This document shows positions 9,860-19,236 of a stretch of DNA of 64,000 bases, piece by piece; the stretch's first letter is position 1, and each line of letters opens with the position of its first letter. The DNA is from Marinobacterium litorale DSM 23545 (GTDB lineage Bacteria; Pseudomonadota; Gammaproteobacteria; Pseudomonadales; Balneatricaceae). The notes under the pieces were generated by a model. It worked only from the letters and a program-made list of their open reading frames with translations. It had not been told where the DNA came from and searched no databases. The position numbers and the translations under genes were made by a program. The DNA is taken from positions 62,001 to 126,000 of the forward strand of contig NZ_AUAZ01000008.1 of the NCBI RefSeq assembly GCF_000428985.1, in the 5' to 3' direction.

Positions 9860-10732
9860 ATGGATGGAATGAATGCCAGGGAGCGCTCATTTATGGTGGG
9901 CGGTCGCCGTCTGGCGGCGCTGCAGTTCGGAGCGTGCAATGATGATCGTGGCCTGGTGGTGGCGCTTCACGGCTGGCTTGATAATGCGGCCAGCTTTCAT
10001 CGCTTGGGTCCGGTTTTATCTGAAAAAAGGCCGTTACTGGCGCTCGATTTTGCCGGGCATGGGTTGTCGGACTGGCGCCCCGATGGAGAATGGTACGCGA
10101 TCTGGGACTACGTGCGTGATGTGGTGCGTGTACTGGATCAGCTTGGAGCCGCGCCGATTCATCTGTTGGGTCACTCGCTTGGTGCCGCTGTCGCCTCGTT
10201 GGTAGCGGCAGTGATGCCGGAGCGTGTTCACTCGCTGGTCATGCTCGATGGCCTGGGCCCACTCACGTTTGAGGCCGAAGAATCCGTGGCGCGGTTTCGC
10301 AGCGCCCTGGCATGGGAGCGCGAGCCCAGGCCGGAGGCCGTGGCCTATGAGGAGCGCGAACGAATGGCGCAGGCGCGTGCCCGTGGACGTTTCCCCATAC
10401 CGCTTGAATCCGCCCGGGTGTTGGTAGAACGGGCGGCGATGAAAGTGGAAGATGGATGGCTTTGGCGTCACGATCCACGCTTGCTGGCACCCTCGGTGGT
10501 ACGCATGACCGAATCCCACGTCAGCTCTTTTTTTCAGGCTGTTGAGGCACCAACGTTGGTTTGTCTGGCTGAGCAGGGTATCGCCACTGAGTCCGGTCGT
10601 GAGCGGGTAAAACAGCTCCCCAATGCAACTGTGGTGAGTATTCCAGGCGGTCACCATCCGCACCTTGAGGTCGAAAATCTACCGGCTGTCGTACACTGTA
10701 TAGAGAGGTTTTACTCAGGACTGGCAATTTGA
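9860..10732 (+). CDS. Alpha/beta hydrolase
   Basis: Alpha/beta-hydrolase-fold protein of 290 residues. The oxyanion region is HGWLDNAASF, the nucleophile elbow GHSLGA, and a likely catalytic histidine sits in PGGHHPHLE near the C-terminus. Substrate cannot be told from sequence; the family includes esterases and serine hydrolases of the YbfF/haloalkane-dehalogenase type. The start at 9860 follows AAGGA. No signal peptide is evident, so it is probably cytosolic. The DUF4892 gene begins 17 bases after its stop. Confidence 0.88.
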   Translation: MDGMNARERSFMVGGRRLAALQFGACNDDRGLVVALHGWLDNAASFHRLGPVLSEKRPLLALDFAGHGLSDWRPDGEWYAIWDYVRDVVRVLDQLGAAPIHLLGHSLGAAVASLVAAVMPERVHSLVMLDGLGPLTFEAEESVARFRSALAWEREPRPEAVAYEERERMAQARARGRFPIPLESARVLVERAAMKVEDGWLWRHDPRLLAPSVVRMTESHVSSFFQAVEAPTLVCLAEQGIATESGRERVKQLPNATVVSIPGGHHPHLEVENLPAVVHCIERFYSGLAI

Positions 10733-10749
10733 CCAGAGGGATAGAAGCG

Positions 10750-11607
10750 ATGGAAACCTATACGCGTATTCGGCTCGGGGTACTGCTGTGCTGTTTGTTG
10801 CCGTTGTCGGTGCAGGCGGCGTTGCCGGAGTGGCTGGAGTCGTTTCCCCGCAGTCGGCAGATCCAGGAAGAGGTGCAGGCGGCACCCGATTATCGGGTGA
10901 TGCTGGGACGGGTGCTGAAAATTAATGGCCTGATTCGCTCCGATCGGGAGTTGCGCCTTTCGGGTGAGTTGCAGCGTACTACCTGGCAACTGCCTGTCGG
11001 GCAGGGGCCGGAAGAGGGGTACCGTTTTATCAGAGATCAACTGCAGCGCGCCGGGGCCGATATCCTGTTTGAGTGCAGTGGTCGCCAGTGCGGTGCCAGT
11101 AATATCTGGGCCAACGATCTCTTCGAAACTGCCCGCCTTTATGGCGTGGACGAGAGTCAGTTTTACCTGGCTGCGCGGCGTGCTGACAGTTATTTGATGG
11201 TGTACACCATTCGTCGCGGCAATGGCCGTGTGTTCCTGAATGTGGACTGGGTCAGGGACTCCTCGTCTGGGGCCGGCGGGGATGACTGGCAGGCACGCCT
11301 GCTCCAGCAAGGGTATGCGGTTCTTCCGGAGTGGCCCGAGTCGCCTGACCGCACGGTACAGAGAATATTGGGGGTGCTTGAGCAGGACCCTGCCAGCCGG
11401 GTGTTACTGGTGATGCATCAGGCTGATCGTGATGTGGAGCTCAGCATACGTCAGACGCGTGAGCTGGCGAAGCGTCTGCGCGACTTGGTCATTGCGGAAG
11501 GTGTCGCGCCGTCTCGGGTTGAGGCCCATGGTGTGGGGGCTTTGGTGCCGAGCGTGTTGGGGGATCGTGATCAACTGGGCGTTCTGATTTTGAACCGGGA
11601 GGAGTAA
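10750..11607 (+). CDS. DUF4892 domain protein, exported
   Basis: Protein of 285 residues with a Sec signal peptide (hydrophobic LGVLLCCLLPLSVQA, cleavage probably at QAA). The mature part begins LPEWLESFPRSRQI and contains the sequence FECSGRQCGASNIWAND, which I associate with DUF4892 proteins found near patatins in pseudomonads. The C-terminal third (VLLVMHQAD...RVEAHGVGALVPS) has a weak OmpA-like flavour. It is probably periplasmic; function is unknown. Its stop codon overlaps the patatin start (TAATG). Confidence 0.8.
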   Translation: METYTRIRLGVLLCCLLPLSVQAALPEWLESFPRSRQIQEEVQAAPDYRVMLGRVLKINGLIRSDRELRLSGELQRTTWQLPVGQGPEEGYRFIRDQLQRAGADILFECSGRQCGASNIWANDLFETARLYGVDESQFYLAARRADSYLMVYTIRRGNGRVFLNVDWVRDSSSGAGGDDWQARLLQQGYAVLPEWPESPDRTVQRILGVLEQDPASRVLLVMHQADRDVELSIRQTRELAKRLRDLVIAEGVAPSRVEAHGVGALVPSVLGDRDQLGVLILNREE

Positions 11608-12455
11608 TGCCGACAGTCTCGCTGGTGTTGGGGGCGGGTGGTGCCCGGGGCTACGCCCATATCGGAGTGATTGAGGAGCTGGAGCAGCGCGGCTACGAGG
11701 TGATCTGCGTCGCGGGAAGCTCTATGGGGGCTCTGGTTGGTGGTTTATATGCGGCTGATGCGCTGCAACGCTATCGTGAATGGGTCGAGACGCTGGGTTG
11801 GGTAAACGTCGTTCGTTTGCTCGATTTGAGCTTTGGTAAAGGCACATTTCGTGGCGACAAGGTGTTTGCCAAGCTGCGAGAGATTGCCGGTGACCCGCTG
11901 ATCGAATCGCTTCGCATCCCTTATACGGCGGTGGCCACTGATCTGCAGTCCAACAAGGAGGTGTGGTTTCAACGGGGCAGTCTGATGGATGCCATCAGGG
12001 CCTCGATCGCCGTTCCTGGCGTTGTAGAGCCGTTTATCACCGGGCAGCGCATGCTGGTGGATGGCGGTGTTCTCAATCCGTTACCGATTATTCCGACCGT
12101 GGCTGCCCATGCAGATTACATTATAGCGGTGGATGTGAACTGTCCGCGCTCGGCTGTTGAATTACACTTGGAGCGCGATGAGTATCGTTACAGCGCCTCT
12201 GCCGATATCGAGAAGTTGGGCCGGTTGGGGTTGTTGCTAACGTCGATGGAGGTGATGCAGACGGCGCTGACCAAGTACAAGATCGCGGGTTACAGTCCCG
12301 ATTTAGTGGTTCGTGTGCCCAAAGGGGTGGGTGGGTTTCATGAGTTTCATCGTGCCACTGAGCTCATTGCAGCGGGTCGGGAACTGGCGCGCCGGCAGCT
12401 GGATGCCTTCGAGGGGCGGCTGCGGCTGCGCCAGGCAGAGTCAACCGACCAGTGA
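11607..12455 (+). CDS. Patatin-like phospholipase, RssA-like
   Basis: Serine lipid acyl hydrolase of 282 residues. It has the glycine-rich oxyanion motif [12 protein letters not shown], the nucleophile motif GSSMG, and the catalytic aspartate in VDGGVLNP, which together form the patatin Ser-Asp dyad. No signal peptide is seen, so it is probably cytosolic or membrane-associated. It is translationally coupled to the DUF4892 gene by TAATG. Its 3' end overlaps convergent folE by 15 bases. The natural substrate is unknown. Confidence 0.9.
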   Translation: MPTVSLVLGAGGARGYAHIGVIEELEQRGYEVICVAGSSMGALVGGLYAADALQRYREWVETLGWVNVVRLLDLSFGKGTFRGDKVFAKLREIAGDPLIESLRIPYTAVATDLQSNKEVWFQRGSLMDAIRASIAVPGVVEPFITGQRMLVDGGVLNPLPIIPTVAAHADYIIAVDVNCPRSAVELHLERDEYRYSASADIEKLGRLGLLLTSMEVMQTALTKYKIAGYSPDLVVRVPKGVGGFHEFHRATELIAAGRELARRQLDAFEGRLRLRQAESTDQ

Positions 12456-12980
12456 CAGAAATTCATTGCGGGTGGCGGGATTGGAGCGGAAAGTGCCCAG
12501 CATCATCGATGTTTTCATCTCGGCATTCTGCTTCTCCACGCCGCGCATCATCATGCACATGTGTTGAGCTTCAATGATCACGCCCACACCCTGAGCGCCG
12601 GTCACCTGTTGGATAGCCTCAGCGATCTCTTTGGTCATGTTTTCCTGGATCTGCAGTCGGCGTGCAAACATATCGACAATGCGAGCGATCTTGGACAGGC
12701 CTACCACGCGTCCGGAAGGGATGTACGCAACGTGCGCTTTGCCGATAAAGGGTAGCAGGTGGTGCTCACACATGGAGTAGAGCTCGATATTCTTGACCAG
12801 TACCATCTCGCTGTTGTCGGATGGGAAGAGGGCACCATTAACCACCTCCTCCAGGGACTGGTGGTATCCACGGGTCAGAAACTGCATCGCTTTGGCGGCG
12901 CGTTTCGGGGTGTCTTTAAGGCCTTCCCGTGTCAGGTCTTCACCAAGAGATTCGATAATGGTGGCGTAGGCTTTTTCCAT
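12441..12980 (-). CDS. folE: GTP cyclohydrolase I
   Basis: Type IA GTP cyclohydrolase, which makes 7,8-dihydroneopterin triphosphate from GTP for folate synthesis. Zinc ligands are visible in [10 protein letters not shown] and in [15 protein letters not shown] chose the start MEKAYATII at 12980 because GGAG lies six bases upstream and the resulting 179 residues match Pseudomonas FolE. A longer reading from 13046 would add 22 poorly conserved residues. It is convergent with and overlaps the patatin gene. Confidence 0.95.
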   Translation of the reverse strand: MEKAYATIIESLGEDLTREGLKDTPKRAAKAMQFLTRGYHQSLEEVVNGALFPSDNSEMVLVKNIELYSMCEHHLLPFIGKAHVAYIPSGRVVGLSKIARIVDMFARRLQIQENMTKEIAEAIQQVTGAQGVGVIIEAQHMCMMMRGVEKQNAEMKTSMMLGTFRSNPATRNEFLSLVG

Positions 12981-13095
12981 CTGCGGCTCCATCAGCACAT
13001 GCTCAGTCTGGGTCTGTGGTTGGCGCAGATCGGAGTGCGCCGCCAAAAAGCGCGTAAGTTACGTGATTGCGTCAAGTACGTAAAGAGAGTCCGGG

Positions 13096-13656
13096 TCAGC
13101 GACTGGGTTTTTGTCGCAACAGAACATACAGTGCACCGGTTCCGCCATCCTGAGGCGCACAGGAACAGAAAGCGAGTACCTGGGGCAACTGTCGCAGCCA
13201 GTCGTTAACATGGGACTTGATCAGCGCCGGACTACCTGCATCGCTGCCGCTGGCTTTACCGTGCACCACAAGCACGCAGCGTAGTTTCCCATTGGCGGAG
13301 TCATTAATAAAGCGATACAGCTCCTCCCGTGCCTGATCCAGTGTGTAGCCGTGCAGATCCAGCCCCGCCTGCCAGGGGATATGGCCTCGGCGCAGCTTCT
13401 GCATCTGGCGTATCTGTACCCCGGGGCTGGCAAACAGCAGCTCTTGTTCGGATTCAATGATCTCCACCGCCGCCGTGGACAGTCCATCGACCACCCGCTC
13501 ATGTTCCTTCTCGGCCGCTTCGCGACGATATTGCACGCTGTCGCGGGCCGGTCGTGGTGCTTTTTTGGTTAATCGGGCGCGATCCTGGCGCAGGCGCTTG
13601 ACGCCGGCCATCGCCTCCAGGAACTGGCTGCGCTCCGATTTGCTGTCATCTGTCAT
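13096..13656 (-). CDS. smrA: Smr-domain protein SmrA-like
   Basis: Protein of 186 residues with a C-terminal Smr (small MutS-related) domain of about 85 residues. The domain motifs are LDLHGYTLDQAREEL, VVHGKAS (usually HGKG) and GGTGALYVLLR. Stand-alone Smr proteins are nucleases or RNA-processing factors; the exact role of this one is unknown. The charged N-terminal region (DRARLTKKAPRPARD) is typical of SmrA. It is followed by folE on the same strand 115 bases away, and is divergent from prmB. Confidence 0.88.
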   Translation of the reverse strand: MTDDSKSERSQFLEAMAGVKRLRQDRARLTKKAPRPARDSVQYRREAAEKEHERVVDGLSTAAVEIIESEQELLFASPGVQIRQMQKLRRGHIPWQAGLDLHGYTLDQAREELYRFINDSANGKLRCVLVVHGKASGSDAGSPALIKSHVNDWLRQLPQVLAFCSCAPQDGGTGALYVLLRQKPSR

Positions 13657-13721
13657 GGCGTTTGTAACACGATTTCATTAACATGTGCGGCCTGAGAAAT
13701 CCTTCCATTATCGGACGTGCA

Positions 13722-14642
13722 ATGAATCTGGATCAAGCATCACTGCTCGATGAACTCGAAACTATTCGTGACTTCGTGCGCTTTGCCATGAGCGCTTTCC
13801 ATGAGCAGCGTCTCTATTTCGGTCATGGAACTGACAACGCCTGGGATGAGGCGGTGCAGCTCGTGCTTAATGCGGTCCATCTGCCCTGGGATGCGCGCCC
13901 GGAGGTGCTTGATGCGCGACTGACGCGCAGTGAAAAGCGCCGGGTTCTTGAATATCTGCGTCAGCGGGTGGCAGATCGAAAACCACTGCCATATATCACC
14001 GGCGAAGCTTGGTTTATGGGGTTGGCTTTTTCCGTTGATGAGCGGGTGATCATCCCGCGCTCACCGATTGCGCAGCTAATAGAACAAGATTTTGAGCCCT
14101 GGCTGAGGCCGGGGCCCGTTCACCGGGTGCTGGATCTCTGTACAGGCAGCGGTTGCATCGGAATTGCCACCGCGCTGACCTTTGTCGAGGCCGAGGTGGA
14201 TCTGGTTGATATTTCGCCGGATGCCGTGGAAGTGGCGCGCACCAACGTGGCTCGCTACGAGCTTACCGACCGCGTGCATGCAATCGAAAGTGATCTTTTT
14301 GCGGCTCTGGATCCCTCCCAGCCCTACGATCTGATTGTCAGTAACCCGCCGTATGTGGATGCATCGGATCTGGCGGGCATGCCGGATGAGTACCGGCACG
14401 AACCTGCGCTTGCCCTGGGTTCGGGGCAGGATGGGCTGGATGTGACCCGGCAGATTCTGCGCAAAGCGGGGCGCTACCTGGCTGATGACGGCCTGCTGGT
14501 GGTCGAGGTTGGCAACTCTGAGGTTCACTTGATGGAGCAGTACCCCGAGCTGCCCTTGGTATGGGTCGAGCTGGAGGCGGGTGGCAACGGCGTGTTTGTG
14601 ATTACCGCCCAGGATTTGCGCGCCCACGCTGACAGTATCTGA
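13722..14642 (+). CDS. prmB: Ribosomal protein L3 glutamine N5-methyltransferase
   Basis: SAM-dependent methyltransferase of 306 residues. Motif I is LDLCTGSGCIGIA and the substrate-glutamine loop is SNPPYVD, diagnostic of PrmB/PrmC enzymes. The long helical N-terminal part and placement directly upstream of aroC are typical of PrmB, which methylates Gln150 of L3. I chose ATG at 13722, starting MNLDQASLLDELETIRDF; an earlier ATG at 13683 adds unconserved residues. The ribosome binding site is weak. Confidence 0.93.
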   Translation: MNLDQASLLDELETIRDFVRFAMSAFHEQRLYFGHGTDNAWDEAVQLVLNAVHLPWDARPEVLDARLTRSEKRRVLEYLRQRVADRKPLPYITGEAWFMGLAFSVDERVIIPRSPIAQLIEQDFEPWLRPGPVHRVLDLCTGSGCIGIATALTFVEAEVDLVDISPDAVEVARTNVARYELTDRVHAIESDLFAALDPSQPYDLIVSNPPYVDASDLAGMPDEYRHEPALALGSGQDGLDVTRQILRKAGRYLADDGLLVVEVGNSEVHLMEQYPELPLVWVELEAGGNGVFVITAQDLRAHADSI

Positions 14643-14688
14643 AAGTCCCGCGTATGGGGCGCTTATGAGACAGGTTTGAGAATAGATT

Positions 14689-15777
14689 ATGTCCGGAAAC
14701 ACTATCGGCAAACTTTTTACCCTGACCACCTTTGGCGAAAGTCATGGCCCGGCGTTGGGCTGCATTATTGACGGCTGCCCGCCGGGGATCGAAATCAGTG
14801 AGGCGGACCTGCAGCTCGAGCTGGACCGTCGTAAGCCCGGTACGTCACGTCATACAACCCAGCGGCGAGAACCCGATCAGGTTAGGATTTTGTCTGGCGT
14901 GTTCGAGGGTAAGACGACGGGGACCTCGATCGGAATGTTGATCGAGAATACCGATCAGCGCTCCAAGGACTACGGCGATATCAAGGATACATTCCGTCCC
15001 GCGCATGCCGACTACACCTACACCCAGAAATATGGCCTGCGCGATTATCGCGGGGGCGGCCGCTCTTCGGCGCGGGAGACTGCGATGCGAGTCGCTGCCG
15101 GTGCCGTGGCGAAAAAAGTGCTGGCTGGCTTTGGTGTCCAGGTGCGTGGTTATCTCTCCCAGTTGGGGCCGATCCGTATTGATGCGAGCCGCTTCGACTG
15201 GGCCGTGGTCGATCAGAATCCATTCTTCTCCCCGGATGCGGAAGCCGTAGCCGATATGGAAGCCTACATGGATACGTTGCGCAAAGAGGGCAATTCGGTT
15301 GGAGCGCGCATCGAGGTCGTTGCTGAAGGTGTGCCCGTTGGTTTGGGTGAGCCGATCTTTGACCGGCTGGACGCAGACCTGGCACATGCGCTGATGAGCA
15401 TTAATGCCGTAAAAGGCGTTGAGATCGGTGATGGCTTTGCCGTGGTCGAGCAAAAGGGTACTGAGCATCGTGACGAGATGACGCCGGAAGGCTTTCTCTC
15501 CAATCATGCCGGTGGCATCCTCGGTGGAATCTCCACGGGGCAGACGATTACGGCCAGTATCGCGCTCAAGCCCACCTCAAGTCTTAGGCTGCCCGGGCGC
15601 AGCATCAACATTCAGGGCGAGGCGATTGAGGTGGTCACCAAGGGACGTCACGACCCCTGCGTCGGTATTCGGGCAACGCCTATCGCCGAGGCGATGATGG
15701 CGCTTGTGCTGTTGGATCATCTGATGCGTCATCGCGCCCAGAATGCCGAGGTAACACCGCCCGTACCGATGCTCTGA
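14689..15777 (+). CDS. aroC: Chorismate synthase
   Basis: Enzyme of 362 residues that converts 5-enolpyruvylshikimate 3-phosphate to chorismate using reduced FMN. Family signatures are [14 protein letters not shown] near the N-terminus, RYRGGGRSS-like sequence ([13 protein letters not shown]), and [10 protein letters not shown] near the C-terminus. Length matches E. coli AroC (361). It lies 46 bases after prmB, a conserved pair. speD begins 28 bases later. Confidence 0.98.
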   Translation: MSGNTIGKLFTLTTFGESHGPALGCIIDGCPPGIEISEADLQLELDRRKPGTSRHTTQRREPDQVRILSGVFEGKTTGTSIGMLIENTDQRSKDYGDIKDTFRPAHADYTYTQKYGLRDYRGGGRSSARETAMRVAAGAVAKKVLAGFGVQVRGYLSQLGPIRIDASRFDWAVVDQNPFFSPDAEAVADMEAYMDTLRKEGNSVGARIEVVAEGVPVGLGEPIFDRLDADLAHALMSINAVKGVEIGDGFAVVEQKGTEHRDEMTPEGFLSNHAGGILGGISTGQTITASIALKPTSSLRLPGRSINIQGEAIEVVTKGRHDPCVGIRATPIAEAMMALVLLDHLMRHRAQNAEVTPPVPML

Positions 15778-15805
15778 TTACGCCAATGTGGTGCAGGAGG
15801 GCTTA

Positions 15806-16285
15806 ATGTCCGAAAGCAAAAGCGACACGCTGAGTGCTGTATCGGCCCGTGGTGACTGGCCGGCCTATGGCGATCCCTCCCAGGCGCGCAAGGATTATTT
15901 TGTCCAGCGCGATGGCTATCGGTTTGCCGGAACGCATCTGATTATTGACCTCTACGGTGCCGCGGATCTCGATGACATCGACCGCATGGAGCTGGCGCTG
16001 CGCGAGGCGGTCGAGGCTGCCGGCGCCACACTATTGCACCTGCACCTCCATCATTTCACCCCCAACGGAGGGATCTCCGGTGTAGCGGTTCTGGCAGAGT
16101 CCCACATCAGTGTGCATACCTGGCCGGAGCGCGATTACGCAGCGTTCGATGTGTTTATGTGTGGCGCTGCCAATCCGGATATGACCGTACCGGTGCTGGA
16201 AGATCGCTTTCAGCCACGGGAGGTGCACGTTCAAGAGCTATTAAGAGGGAAGGTCGCGATTGATGAAGACACCCTGGTTCGTTGA
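15806..16285 (+). CDS. speD: S-adenosylmethionine decarboxylase proenzyme
   Basis: Proenzyme of 159 residues of the small prokaryotic type (SpeH/SpeD). It self-cleaves at the Glu-Ser bond in [13 protein letters not shown], and that serine becomes the pyruvoyl cofactor. The product, decarboxylated SAM, supplies aminopropyl groups to the next gene's product, spermidine synthase. ATG at 15806 follows AGGAGG by five bases. The 3' end overlaps speE by 23 bases, which suggests translational coupling. Confidence 0.95.
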   Translation: MSESKSDTLSAVSARGDWPAYGDPSQARKDYFVQRDGYRFAGTHLIIDLYGAADLDDIDRMELALREAVEAAGATLLHLHLHHFTPNGGISGVAVLAESHISVHTWPERDYAAFDVFMCGAANPDMTVPVLEDRFQPREVHVQELLRGKVAIDEDTLVR

Positions 16286-17120
16286 AAAGCTGCACGCCGG
16301 TTACAGTCAGTCGTTGAGTATCGATGAGCTGCTGTTTGAGTCAAAAACGGCTCATCAGGAGCTGATGATTTTCCGTAATGCCACCTTCGGACGCGTGCTG
16401 ACGCTGGATGGTATCGTCCAGACCACCGAGCGCGACGAATTTATCTACCACGAGATGCTGGCCCACGTGCCGATATTCGCCCATGGTTCAGTGCGCCGTG
16501 TGCTGATCATCGGTGGTGGTGATGGCGGTATGCTGCGTGAAGTGTTGCGTCATTCCGGAGTGGAACAGGTTGTTCAGGTTGAGATTGATCAGGCGGTGAT
16601 CGATCTCTGTACCACCTATTTACCAAACCACTCTGCCGGTGCATTTGATGATCCGCGCGTTCAGATAGAGATTGCTGATGGTGTGGAGTTTGTTCAGGCG
16701 ACTGGTGAGCGGTTCGACCTTGTGATCTCTGATTGCACTGACCCGGTTGGTCCCGGTGAGGTTTTATTTTCCTCGCCGTTTTATCAGGGTTGTAAGCGGT
16801 GTTTGAATCCCGGGGGCGTATTTGTCGCCCAGAACGGGGTTGGTTTTATGCAACCGGATGAACTGGTGGATACCCGGGGGCGTTTGGGGCCACTGTTTGC
16901 TGATCAAAGCTTTTACACGGCTGCTGTACCCAGTTACGCCGGTGGTTCCATGGCATTTGCCTGGGCCAGTGATGATGTCCGTTTGCGGACGGTACCTTTG
17001 GATCAGTTGACCCGTCGCTTTGCGCAAGCCGCGATTAAGACCCGCTATTACACGCCTGCTGTTCATCAAGCCAGCTTCGCGCTGCCGGCTTATCTGCTCG
17101 ACTTGCTTGATGGTCTCTGA
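16263..17120 (+). CDS. speE: Spermidine synthase
   Basis: Aminopropyltransferase of 285 residues that joins putrescine and decarboxylated SAM. Its motifs are [20 protein letters not shown], the nucleotide-binding [12 protein letters not shown], and SDCTDPVGP with the catalytic aspartate. It starts within speD (ATG 16263; a TTG at 16260 is also possible) and its end overlaps the next gene, an MFS transporter, by 11 bases. The three genes form one compact unit. Confidence 0.97.
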   Translation: MKTPWFVEKLHAGYSQSLSIDELLFESKTAHQELMIFRNATFGRVLTLDGIVQTTERDEFIYHEMLAHVPIFAHGSVRRVLIIGGGDGGMLREVLRHSGVEQVVQVEIDQAVIDLCTTYLPNHSAGAFDDPRVQIEIADGVEFVQATGERFDLVISDCTDPVGPGEVLFSSPFYQGCKRCLNPGGVFVAQNGVGFMQPDELVDTRGRLGPLFADQSFYTAAVPSYAGGSMAFAWASDDVRLRTVPLDQLTRRFAQAAIKTRYYTPAVHQASFALPAYLLDLLDGL

Positions 17121-18297
17121 GGTCCCTCCGCGTCCGATTCCCCGGGTTCGGTTGTCAGGCTTCTACCTGTTCTATTTTGCGTTTCTGGGCGCGTTGGTGC
17201 CTTACTGGAGTCTGTATCTTCAGTCGTTCGGCTTTGGTCCGGAGGTGATCGGGCTGTTGATGGGGCTGCTTCATGCTACGAGAATTTTCGCGCCGTCCCT
17301 TTGGGGTTGGATAGCTGACCGTACCGGGCGGCGGATCTGGATTGTTCGCCTGGGCTCGTGCTGCGCCTGGCTGATCTTTGGGCTTATTTTCTGGGCCGAA
17401 ACACCTCTCTACATTGCGCTGGTTACTGTCGGTTTCAGCTTTTTCTGGAACGCCATCCTGCCTCAATTTGAAGTGGTGACCCTGCGCTATCTGGGCGAGC
17501 AAAAGCATCGCTACAGTCGCATACGGGTCTGGGGCTCGGTGGGATTTATCGCCGCCGTCGGCGTTATCGGGTATCTGCTGGATTCTCTATCGATTCGGGC
17601 CTTACCGTTCATGCTGCTGGGGCTTCTGGTGCTGATCTGGATAAATACGCTGCTGGTTAATCAGCACGAGGGCTCGGTTGAACATGAGCCGGTCGGTAAG
17701 ACAGCCTCCCTGAAAGAAGTGCTGATGCAGGGGCAGGTGGTCGCCTTTTTCCTGATCTGCTTTCTGGTTCAGTTTGGGCACGGTCCCTATTACAGCTTCT
17801 TCAGTCCGATGATGGAATCGCTTGGCTATAGCCGAAGTATGATTGGTCTGATGTGGTCGCTGGGTGTTCTGGCCGAGGTGGTGCTGTTTATCTGGATGCA
17901 CCGTGTACTTGAGCGCTGGTCATTAAGAACGATTATGCTGGCGAGCTTATGGTTGAGCGTGCTGCGTTGGGTTGTGACTGCGTATCTTCCCGAGTACCCG
18001 GTGCCCATGCTGCTGGCACAGCTTCTCCATGCTGCAACATTTGGCAGCCTGCATATCGTTGGGATCACGCTGGTGCAGCACTATTTTCCGCCATCCACCC
18101 AGGGGCGGGGGCAGGCGTTGTTTTCCAGTCTTGGGTTCGGGGCCGGCGGTATGGCCGGTGCATTTGCGGCCGGTCTGATCTGGAATGTGGCAGGTAGCGA
18201 GGCTGCGTTTCTGGCGGCGGCGGTCGGGTGTCTGCTGGCAATAGTGTTGACATCAGTCTGGATTTACCCGGAAAAAGCGCAGCAAAATCAGTCATAA
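17110..18297 (+). CDS. MFS transporter, PPP/HcaT-like
   Basis: Inner-membrane protein of 395 residues with about 12 hydrophobic segments. It has the MFS A-motif variant [10 protein letters not shown] after segment two and begins with the [20 protein letters not shown] segment typical of the MFS_1-like (3-phenylpropionate permease HcaT / nucleoside symporter) group. The start ATG at 17110 overlaps the end of speE. Substrate is unknown. The overlap with speE hints at a link to polyamines, but this transporter family is often found beside unrelated genes. Confidence 0.85.
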   Translation: MVSEVPPRPIPRVRLSGFYLFYFAFLGALVPYWSLYLQSFGFGPEVIGLLMGLLHATRIFAPSLWGWIADRTGRRIWIVRLGSCCAWLIFGLIFWAETPLYIALVTVGFSFFWNAILPQFEVVTLRYLGEQKHRYSRIRVWGSVGFIAAVGVIGYLLDSLSIRALPFMLLGLLVLIWINTLLVNQHEGSVEHEPVGKTASLKEVLMQGQVVAFFLICFLVQFGHGPYYSFFSPMMESLGYSRSMIGLMWSLGVLAEVVLFIWMHRVLERWSLRTIMLASLWLSVLRWVVTAYLPEYPVPMLLAQLLHAATFGSLHIVGITLVQHYFPPSTQGRGQALFSSLGFGAGGMAGAFAAGLIWNVAGSEAAFLAAAVGCLLAIVLTSVWIYPEKAQQNQS

Positions 18298-18336
18298 CAT
18301 TGTTTTGTGCTGGTGGTTATATACTATAGGTTGATA

Positions 18337-18362
18337 GTTGCTGTTAACGCTGCCGCAGCAAC
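18337..18362. promoter_or_regulatory. Inverted repeat upstream of the DUF6489/phaR genes
   Basis: GTTGCTG (18337-18343) and CAGCAAC (18356-18362) form a perfect 7-base inverted repeat with a 12-base centre that itself contains GCTGCCGCAGC. It lies 44 bases before the DUF6489 start and after an AT-rich stretch with a possible -10 (TATACT). It could be an operator, for example for PhaR autoregulation, or a 5'-UTR hairpin. There is no direct support for either. Confidence 0.35.
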
Positions 18363-18406
18363 CGGGCGGTCCGTGTGGTTTGGCAGGTAGGCGAGGGGAG
18401 TCCGGT

Positions 18407-18664
18407 ATGAAGTTTACGATCAATATCGACATGACACCCGAGGAGCTGCGACGCACTCTGGGATTGCCGGATGTCAGTGCACTGCAAGATGATATGGTGC
18501 GCCGCATTCATGAGCGAATGGATGCCGGTGCCGAAGGGTACGATCCGATGACGCTGCTCAAGCCCTATATGAGCTCCGGTCTGGGCTCTATGGAAGCGTT
18601 TCAGAAAATGTTATTCACGATGATGAGTCAGTACGGTCGCAATGACGATGACAGTAAAGGCTGA
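18407..18664 (+). CDS. DUF6489 family small protein
   Basis: Protein of 85 residues starting MKFTINIDMTPEELRRTLGLPDV, with a C-terminal helical part rich in methionine (MEAFQKMLFTMMSQYG). It resembles the DUF6489 family that occurs next to phaR or PHA genes in marine gammaproteobacteria. The sequence around MTLLKPYM...MEAFQKML resembles phasin-like helices, but I cannot claim that role. The start is supported by GAGGGGA upstream. phaR begins 27 bases downstream. Confidence 0.75.
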   Translation: MKFTINIDMTPEELRRTLGLPDVSALQDDMVRRIHERMDAGAEGYDPMTLLKPYMSSGLGSMEAFQKMLFTMMSQYGRNDDDSKG

Positions 18665-18691
18665 TCCAGATCCGAGGGTGATAGTGAGTCA

Positions 18692-19216
18692 ATGAAGGAG
18701 ACAGACGTGCGTATTCTCAGGAAGTACACTAATCGTCGGCTGTACGATACCTCCCGCAGTTGCTATGTCACTCTGGAGGACGTCAAGCAGCTGGTACTCA
18801 ATGGCGAGCAGTTTCAGGTGCAGGACTCCAAAACCGGCAATGACCTGACTCGCAACATCCTGCTTCAGATTATCAGTGAGCAGGAGGCGGAGGGGCATGG
18901 GACGCTCCTGACTAACCAGGTATTACAGCAGCTGATCCGCTTCTATGGGGATAGTATGCAGGGCATGATGAGTCAGTATCTGGAGCAGAGTATCGCGGCT
19001 TTTCTTGAGCACCAGGATCGGATTCGTGAGCAGATGCAAACGATGATGGGGGCGGCTAACCCGCTGACCATGATGAACCGCTTTGCCGACCAGAATATGG
19101 CGGTGTGGAATATGTTTGCGCCGCGTGGAGAAGAGAGTGAGGGCGCGGATCCTGGCGCGGCTTCTGCTGAGAAAAACGAAGAAAGTGAAACCAAGGACGG
19201 GTCGGACAAGGCGTGA
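18692..19216 (+). CDS. phaR: Polyhydroxyalkanoate synthesis repressor PhaR
   Basis: Regulator of 174 residues. The PHB/PHA accumulation DNA-binding domain is at the N-terminus (ILRKYTNRRLYDTSRSCYVTLEDV), followed by the PhaR accessory region (FYGDSMQGMMSQYLEQSI) and a charged, low-complexity tail. PhaR binds both DNA and PHA granules and derepresses phasin genes when polymer accumulates. It is convergent with the phaC-phaE pair, 20 bases from the phaC stop, so the PHA genes are clustered here. Confidence 0.93.
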   Translation: MKETDVRILRKYTNRRLYDTSRSCYVTLEDVKQLVLNGEQFQVQDSKTGNDLTRNILLQIISEQEAEGHGTLLTNQVLQQLIRFYGDSMQGMMSQYLEQSIAAFLEHQDRIREQMQTMMGAANPLTMMNRFADQNMAVWNMFAPRGEESEGADPGAASAEKNEESETKDGSDKA

Positions 19217-19236
19217 TGGTGGCTATCGCTGTCGGT

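Noticed and set aside
12981-13046. Longer folE start at 13046
   Set aside because: The added 22 residues are not conserved in the family, and the ATG at 12980 has a well-placed ribosome binding site.
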